Source: Bacillus sp. 491mf
GTDB lineage: Bacteria > Bacillota > Bacilli > Bacillales > Bacillaceae_G
DNA: 64,000 bases
Assembly: GCF_900112415.1 (NCBI RefSeq)
Contig: NZ_FOLV01000004.1
Coordinates: 1-64,000, forward strand
Direction of reading: 5' to 3'
In this document: one piece after another, positions 59,178 through 64,000 of the stretch
Layout: the number at the start of each line of letters is the position of its first letter
Position numbering within the stretch: position 1 is the stretch's first letter
Notes under the pieces: model-generated
Database searches by the model: none
Told to the model about the DNA's origin: nothing
Seen by the model: only the letters and a program-made list of their open reading frames with translations
Position numbers and translations under genes: made by a program

Positions 59178-60163
59178 AAACCTCAAATACCTCTCTTGTC
59201 CAGTTTAGATGGAAAACACTACAGAGAAATTTTAACACAAATATCCAGATTTTAAAGGTGTTATTCCATAAAATGGCCCGTTAGTGAAGTAACTTTATTG
59301 CTACTCAACAGTTCCTTAATCTGCCTTTCAGTTCAGATTTTCTTTTCACTATAAAAACACCCCTTTAGATAAACAGATCCAAAGGGAAAAACGTCGCGAC
59401 TTTTTTATAAACACCGTGACTTTATTTAAAAGCGACATATTCAACTAATGAGGAGCTCAGTGGAATAACATATGATAATTTGTTGCGGTAAAAATCTTGA
59501 AACGTGTAGTGTTTGCAAATGAATGTATGCTTCACTAACAAGACGTAAAAAATACCTCTAGATACATTAAAATTGTGCTAGTTCTAAAGTAGCAGCTGGT
59601 GAAAATAAATTTGATTGGAGATTAAATTATGAAAAGAAAGATAACCATTCTAGTCTGTTTCAGTTTTCTACTCTACGACTTTTTTTCATTTTGTGAATAC
59701 AAATTCACTTTAGCTTGATAGAGATGTGGCAATACCTCAAATATCCCCAATATTTCTCAATAACCATCTTATGTAAAATATTAATTTGTAAAAATAAGGA
59801 GGGATGTATGGAAAGAAATGCCCAACTATAGAATTATTGGTGAAGATAGACACAGTTTTCAGATTTGTCATGTTTAATTAGAGATGTGGTATCGTGTTTA
59901 AAAAATGATTTAACCTAAAATTCTTAAAGTGAAGATTGTTATTGATAAAGTTTATAAGAATTACATATTTGTTTATCTTCTACTTTATTCATACCACTCT
60001 AAATTTCTTTAACTATTGTATTTTATTCAATTAAATTAAATTGACTTGTTAAGAATTATTCTTTTGTGAAGAGAAAGGTATGATTTGAACTATCTTTCCG
60101 AAATGAGGGAATGTATGCGATTAATGTCGAGTTTTAAATGATTTCAAGAAACGAGGCGATAAA
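59178..60163. other. Nearly 1 kb of mostly non-coding DNA
   Basis: Only very short frames occur. At 59629 ATGAAAAGAAAGATAACC opens a 29-codon signal-like peptide (MKRKITILVCFSFLLYDFFS) that contains the first copy of a 26-bp direct repeat (59654-59679). TTGACTTGTTAAGAATTATT near 60051 may hold the -35 of the surface-protein promoter. GGAGGGATGTATGG at 59801 is followed by an early stop. Confidence 0.4.
59654..59679 (+). repeat. 26-bp direct repeat, copy 1
   Basis: Begins TCTGTTTCAG and ends CTCTACGAC; identical to 63354-63379. The pair brackets the surface-protein gene and the group II intron. Confidence 0.85.
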
Positions 60164-62500
60164 ATGGCGCGGAGGAGCCTATTGTACAAAAAAACTAGGG
60201 AACGTTTTAAACAAATTGTAGTATTCTTCATGATGTTTTTATTAGCATTTAGCGGCATGCTGCCTAGCGGTTTGCCGATGCTAAAAGTGAAAGCTGAAGA
60301 TAATACTAATACAGCAGGTACGTGCTCACAACAACAGAAGCAAGTAGTGTTGATTAATGGTGATTTTGAAACTCCAACTGCAGGAGAACCAGTTTCATTT
60401 TTTGATGCTAAAGATGTTCCGGGATGGAATACTACGGATGTATTTGGACAAATAGAGATTTGGAGAGATCAGAATCCAGCATCTGGACATCAACATGCAG
60501 AATTAAATGCATCGAGCGTTGGAATGCTGTATCAAGATGTAGAGACAACACCAGGACAAACAATACATTGGAGACTAGCCCATAAGGGAAGACTAGGGAC
60601 TGACACTATGAGACTTCGAATTGGTGCAGTAACTGCAAATCCTCTAGAGACTCCAGAAGTGCAACAAATGACTGATGGAGACGAAACATGGGGACACTAT
60701 GAGGGAACATACATTGTTCCACCAGAACAAACGGTAACACGATTTGGTTTTGAGTCTGTGTCTGCTGCCGGTGGGGACATAGGAATAGGGAATTTCTTAG
60801 ATGATATTTTTCTTGGTTCAGGACCTTGTGTCTCAGCGACCAAATCTGTTGATAAAGACGGAGCCGTATATTTAGGAGATGAATTAACATATAAAGTGAA
60901 TGCCAAAAACTATGGTGGTGACATTGCTTCTGACTCTGTTTTCATAGATACGATTCCTGATGGAACGGAATATGTTCCGGGGTCAATCAAAGTGACGAAA
61001 AATGGAACAATAACAGGTATAACGGATGCGATAGATGGTGATGAAGGAGATTTCCAAAATAATAAAGTTACTGTTAAATTAGGAAATTTACCTAACATAA
61101 AAGATACGCCAGAAGGATTTACCGTACAATTTAAGGTGAAAGTTAAATCAAGTAATATTGGTAAAACAATAACGAATAAGGCGCAGATACAATATCAAGA
61201 TTTATTAGTAAAACAACAAAAACAAACTGAAACGAACAAAGTTGTTAATGATGTTACCCTAAGAGATTCAAAATTAGAATCGGAAAAAATAGCGAAAAAC
61301 CTCCAAAATAAAAGTACAGAAGTTGGAGACGAAATCGAGTATACGATTCGAACACGTAGTACAATTTCGGATAGCTTAGCTAAAAATGTAGTGATTGAAG
61401 ATACATTACCGGAAGGCTTAGATTATGTGCCAGGCACATTACAAGTAGACGGAAAAGCTGTAACAGATGCAACTGACACAGACAAAGGTCAATTTGAAAC
61501 AGGAAAAGTAACTGGAAAACTGGGAGATGTGACAGATACTGAGTGGCATGCGGTAAAGTTCCACGCAAAAGTAAAAACGGGCCAAGCGGGTAAAGACATT
61601 CAAAACAAAGCGAAAGTAATAGGAGAGAATGTAACGTCACAAGAGCCACAGGTAAAAGTGAAAGTATATCCAAGAGATTCGAAGTTAGAATCAGAAAAAA
61701 CAGCGAAAAACCTCCAAAATAAAAATACAGAAGTAGGCGATGAAATCGAGTATACGATCAAAACACGTAATACGGTTTCCGATAGCCTAGTAAAAAATCT
61801 AGTAATTGCGGATACATTACCAGAAGGATTGGAATATGTACCAGGTACATTACAAGTAGATGGAAAAGATGTGACAGATGCAGCTGACACAGACAAAGGT
61901 CAATTTGAAACAGGAAAAGTAACTGGAAAACTGGGAGATGTGACAGATACAGAGTGGCATACAGTGGTATTTCACGCGAAAATCAAGTCAGGTCAATTTG
62001 GAAAAACGATTACGAACACAGCGGAAGTAACAGGAGAGGGTATATCAATACAAACTCCGAAAACGGACGTATCAGTGGATCCAGAAAAAACAGATGACAA
62101 GCCAGCGATTGATCCAATCAAAGATACAGATAAAGAGATTACGGGTACAGGAACTCCTGGAGACGAAATTATTGTCAAAGATTCAACAGGAAAAGAGATC
62201 GGTAAAACAACTGTAGATAAAGATGGAAAATGGAAGTTAGATGTTCCGGAAGGAACAAAATTAACCAAAGGTGATGAAATCACCGCTGTAGCGAAGAAAC
62301 CTGGAAGCGAGAAAGAAAGCGAACCAGCAAAAACAGTAGTTACAAGTGAAGAGAAAACAGTGGATCCAACAAAACCGATAGATCCGATGAAACTGTTACC
62401 AAGTACAGGTGGTCAATTTTCAATAGCACCATATGCAGGTGGATTACTTCTTGTAATTGGTTTACTGTTCTTAATGAGAAGTAAAAGAAAATATAACTAA
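60164..62500 (+). CDS. LPXTG-anchored surface protein with DUF11 repeats
   Basis: 778 residues. Signal peptide (residues 1-44, FFMMFLLAFSGMLPSG core), an N-terminal carbohydrate-binding-like domain (about 55-225: VLINGDFETPTAGEP, VPGWNTTDVFGQIEIW, HQHAELNASSVGMLYQ), one DUF11 domain (ATKSVDKDGAVYLGDELTYK), two near-identical 137-residue DUF11 repeats (61265 and 61676), a Big_6-like module (EITGTGTPGDEIIVKDSTGK), and the sorting signal LPSTGG at 745 with membrane helix and RSKRKYN tail. Sortase would link it to peptidoglycan. Probably an adhesin. GAGGCGAT lies before ATG 60164. Confidence 0.92.
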   Translation: MARRSLLYKKTRERFKQIVVFFMMFLLAFSGMLPSGLPMLKVKAEDNTNTAGTCSQQQKQVVLINGDFETPTAGEPVSFFDAKDVPGWNTTDVFGQIEIWRDQNPASGHQHAELNASSVGMLYQDVETTPGQTIHWRLAHKGRLGTDTMRLRIGAVTANPLETPEVQQMTDGDETWGHYEGTYIVPPEQTVTRFGFESVSAAGGDIGIGNFLDDIFLGSGPCVSATKSVDKDGAVYLGDELTYKVNAKNYGGDIASDSVFIDTIPDGTEYVPGSIKVTKNGTITGITDAIDGDEGDFQNNKVTVKLGNLPNIKDTPEGFTVQFKVKVKSSNIGKTITNKAQIQYQDLLVKQQKQTETNKVVNDVTLRDSKLESEKIAKNLQNKSTEVGDEIEYTIRTRSTISDSLAKNVVIEDTLPEGLDYVPGTLQVDGKAVTDATDTDKGQFETGKVTGKLGDVTDTEWHAVKFHAKVKTGQAGKDIQNKAKVIGENVTSQEPQVKVKVYPRDSKLESEKTAKNLQNKNTEVGDEIEYTIKTRNTVSDSLVKNLVIADTLPEGLEYVPGTLQVDGKDVTDAADTDKGQFETGKVTGKLGDVTDTEWHTVVFHAKIKSGQFGKTITNTAEVTGEGISIQTPKTDVSVDPEKTDDKPAIDPIKDTDKEITGTGTPGDEIIVKDSTGKEIGKTTVDKDGKWKLDVPEGTKLTKGDEITAVAKKPGSEKESEPAKTVVTSEEKTVDPTKPIDPMKLLPSTGGQFSIAPYAGGLLLVIGLLFLMRSKRKYN
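61265..62086 (+). repeat. Two tandem 411-bp coding repeats
   Basis: Units start at DSKLESEKIAKNLQNK (61265) and DSKLESEKTAKNLQNKN (61676), exactly 411 bp apart. A stretch around 61473-61539 and 61884-61950 is nearly identical at DNA level, which points to recent duplication or gene conversion; the second unit ends just after NTAEVTGEGIS. Confidence 0.85.
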
Positions 62501-62565
62501 GAAGTAGTTAAACTATACCCATTATACAACGGAAGGTTTCATAGAAAGACTTTAGAATTTAAGCA

Positions 62566-62601
62566 GATGGTTTCGGTAGTGCACCGAAACCATCTTTTTT
62601 T
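62566..62601 (+). terminator. Terminator of the surface-protein gene
   Basis: GATGGTTTCGGT / ACCGAAACCATC perfect 12-bp stem, AGTGC loop, seven T. Confidence 0.95.
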
Positions 62602-62696
62602 AGCATCTAGGCCCAGTACCAGCATTATTGTAAACAGGGGCAAAGTAAATATTTTAAACAGTAGAGTTCTGGCTTCCAGAATTCTTTTTATATGGC

Positions 62697-63350
62697 GTGC
62701 CCAGCTAAGCTGGAGAAAGTCCGGTCTAGGTAAGAACCAAGTCGCCTAGTAGCTGACAGGCAGCTAGTGGAGAAATCCTAAGGTTGAAGCCCTGTGACAA
62801 AGTAACTACAAATAGAAGTGCGAGCGAATCAGCAGACCGTAACATAAAGTGAACCTTGCGGCCTCGTTAAAAGCAACCTAGTAATAGGACAAAGGGAAGT
62901 CGAGCCTGGTGTATATAGGCGAAGACCATGGAAGATGTGAAGAACTTGGAAAAGCAGCATCGAAGAATCCCTCGGGGTACGGAGGACGGTATGTTGAGAA
63001 AGCAGTGTCTGGAACTGGGGAGACCCTCCTTTGCCCTTACATAAGTAAGGAAAGAGGAAACCTATAAGCAAATGCGAAAGAGTGGACTGCAAAGAGGGAG
63101 TCGGAGGAGGTCATAGTACTGAACACCATAATGACAACACAACGTTATGTAGGGAAGGACCTCTACTTTGTTCATAGGTTGGAAGGAGGTAAGGGTGAGT
63201 GAATGCTGGAAAACTAGCTAACTACACCGATGTAAAAGCTCGAGAACTTTGGAAAACTTTATATCTTTGTGCCAAAGAAAGAAGAACATCGGAAAGCCGT
63301 ATGAGGGAAAACCTCACGTACGGTTTGATGAGGGGAAGCCATCTCTAAAG
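62697..63350 (+). mobile_element. Group II intron without encoded protein
   Basis: Starts at GTGCCCAGC after ...TATGGC and shows typical group II domain I motifs (GGAGAAAGTCCGGTCTAGGT; CTGACAGGCAGCTAGTGG; GGTATGTTGAGAAAGC). Domain V is clear at 63293-63326: AAGCCGT ATGAGG, a GAAA loop, then CCTCACGTACGGTT, including the AGC catalytic triad. Domain VI follows (GATGAGGGGAAGCCATCTCT). The total of about 650 nt has no room for a reverse transcriptase, so splicing or mobility would need a maturase in trans. The exact 3' end is uncertain by a few bases. Confidence 0.82.
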
Positions 63351-63353
63351 AAA

Positions 63354-63379
63354 TCTGTTTCAGTTTTCTACTCTACGAC
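63354..63379 (+). repeat. 26-bp direct repeat, copy 2
   Basis: Identical to 59654-59679; it begins within a few bases of the intron 3' end and so forms its 3' exon. Confidence 0.85.
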
Positions 63380-63584
63380 CTTGTTACATAGTAAATATTA
63401 TTGGTATTCTCCAAACACATGAAAAAATCACAATGAAACTCATTGTCACGAGACGTACTATATTCAAAACAGTAAATAAAATATATTGATTTCATGTTGA
63501 AAAGACAAATTGAAGTGGCTTAATAAACACAATCTTGACAGGAAAAACTATCTATCCAAATACAAATTCTGTAGAGGTGATAAC

Positions 63585-63733
63585 ATGAATTTTCCGATGC
63601 GTTTGCTAGTTACGTCCATTCTCATATCAATCCAATTTTAATTCAAACCAAGGAAATTAAATATAATCACAACAGTATTACTGTATCTGAAATTAAAGAG
63701 AAAGTAGGATTTAAGGTATATGTTCCAAAATAA
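63585..63733 (+). pseudogene. Truncated or frameshifted gene remnant
   Basis: GAGGTGATAAC precedes ATG 63585 (MNF...), but the coherent frame is the next one: DAFASYVHSHINPILIQTKE, then IKYNHNSITVSEIKEKVGFK and VYVPK followed by TAA. The SEIKEKVGFKVYVP pattern resembles DUF4367-type proteins with a VxEAxxxVxFxVxxP element. The gene is cut by the insertion sequence that follows. Confidence 0.5.
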
Positions 63734-63764
63734 GTACCCGATAATTGGACATTGGGGTCCCGCC

Positions 63765-64000
63765 CCATCACTATCAAGCTAAGAAAACAAAATCCCCCCT
63801 AAAATGAAAAAATACGCTATTCTTTCTGTAGAATCATAAGAAAGGATGGCGTCTTTGTATGTCTATTTCTGTATCTGATGAATTGCAACTATTTGCTCAA
63901 GAAATTTAAAGCTTCTTATCCCAAAATATCTTACGAGATCTTGCTAAAGATGTTGGTTTTGTGCAACGAACCAGTAAGTACCAAGCTAAGGAATAATCAT
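63765..64000 (+). mobile_element. IS4-family (IS231-like) element, start region with broken transposase
   Basis: CCCCATCACTATCAAGCTAA near 63766 looks like the terminal inverted repeat. ATG 63859 begins MSISVSDELQLFAQEI, followed by an in-frame TAA, then SFLSQNILRDLAKDVGFVQR and TSKYQAKE before another stop. This is the N-terminus of IS231-type transposases, normally uninterrupted, so this copy is inactive unless suppressed. It runs off the right edge. Confidence 0.7.

Noticed and set aside
61380-62283. Several minus-strand frames inside the surface protein gene
   Set aside because: Repetitive coding DNA on the plus strand gives long mirror frames; none has a start signal.
62829-63092. Minus-strand frame within the group II intron
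   Set aside because: Explained by intron RNA structure on the plus strand; it is not a reverse transcriptase or maturase.
1-64000. CRISPR arrays, rRNA or tRNA genes
   Set aside because: No regularly spaced direct repeats, and no cloverleaf or rRNA-like sequence was recognised; repeats present are dispersed and palindromic.

Overview
The window comes from a chromosome of the Bacillus cereus group. Three things support this: low-GC DNA with strong AGGAGG-type ribosome binding sites; about ten full or decayed copies of a roughly 155-bp repeat bounded by TTTAT that matches the group-specific bcr1 element; and group-typical genes such as hlyIII, opuF-type osmolyte uptake genes, racA, spo0M and yjcZ. 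Most of it is ordinary core chromosome broken up by small mobile DNA.

Layout. 1-430: truncated IS1182-type insertion sequence and a shortened bcr1. 429-3725: hemolysin III, the tatA/tatC twin-arginine translocase and a DegV protein. 3771-9000: bcr1 copies, an XRE regulator, a Sco lipoprotein, a hydrolase/DUF2785 pair that looks imported, and a small heat shock protein. 9386-15804: asnB, two acetyltransferases, a D-amino acid aminotransferase, a nitroreductase and a lipoprotein. 15936-19726: a decay zone with a split isochorismatase pseudogene, a kinase pseudogene beheaded by bcr1, an EEP-family hydrolase, a methyltransferase and nested repeats. 19778-28556: a YhcY/YhcZ-like two-component system, FMN reductase with an MFS transporter, a YdcF protein, an OpuF-type importer with fused permease and binding protein, and a basic amino acid antiporter. 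28756-29616: an IS231-derived cassette carrying a ygbA-family gene, flanked by 11-bp direct repeats. 30546-34479: bcr1, then a two-gene McrB-like AAA+ ATPase / DUF2357-like nuclease pair, a probable type IV restriction-like defence module. 34666-45627: acetyltransferase with a cre site, hybrid cluster protein behind an Fnr box, racA, a CNNM/CBS membrane protein, yueI, an orphan histidine kinase, an M29 aminopeptidase, yjcZ and a flavoprotein.

46051-58518 is a block resembling the B. subtilis yodT-yodM region: aminotransferase, CoA transferase subunits, deacylase, beta-lysine acetyltransferase, a sigma-54 activator with its own -24/-12 promoter, lysine 2,3-aminomutase (kamA), yokU, yozE, yodN, yozD, then a His/Ser-rich peptide - protein kinase - spo0M operon, and a PAP2 phosphatase. 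KamA and the acetyltransferase can make N-acetyl-beta-lysine; the aminotransferase, CoA transferase and deacylase look like catabolic steps for the same type of compound.

58779-64000 is an accessory end: a zinc-ribbon protein, an LPXTG surface protein with DUF11 repeats, an ORF-less group II intron, a gene remnant and a broken IS4/IS231-like transposase. A 26-bp direct repeat brackets the surface protein and the intron.

The best candidates for poorly described biology are the McrB-like/DUF2357 pair, the His-rich peptide-kinase-Spo0M operon, the IS231/ygbA cassette with a cryptic end, and the recurring fusion of bcr1 ends to host stop codons. No tRNA, rRNA, CRISPR array or recognised riboswitch was found. 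All assignments come from reading the sequence; no database search was run.
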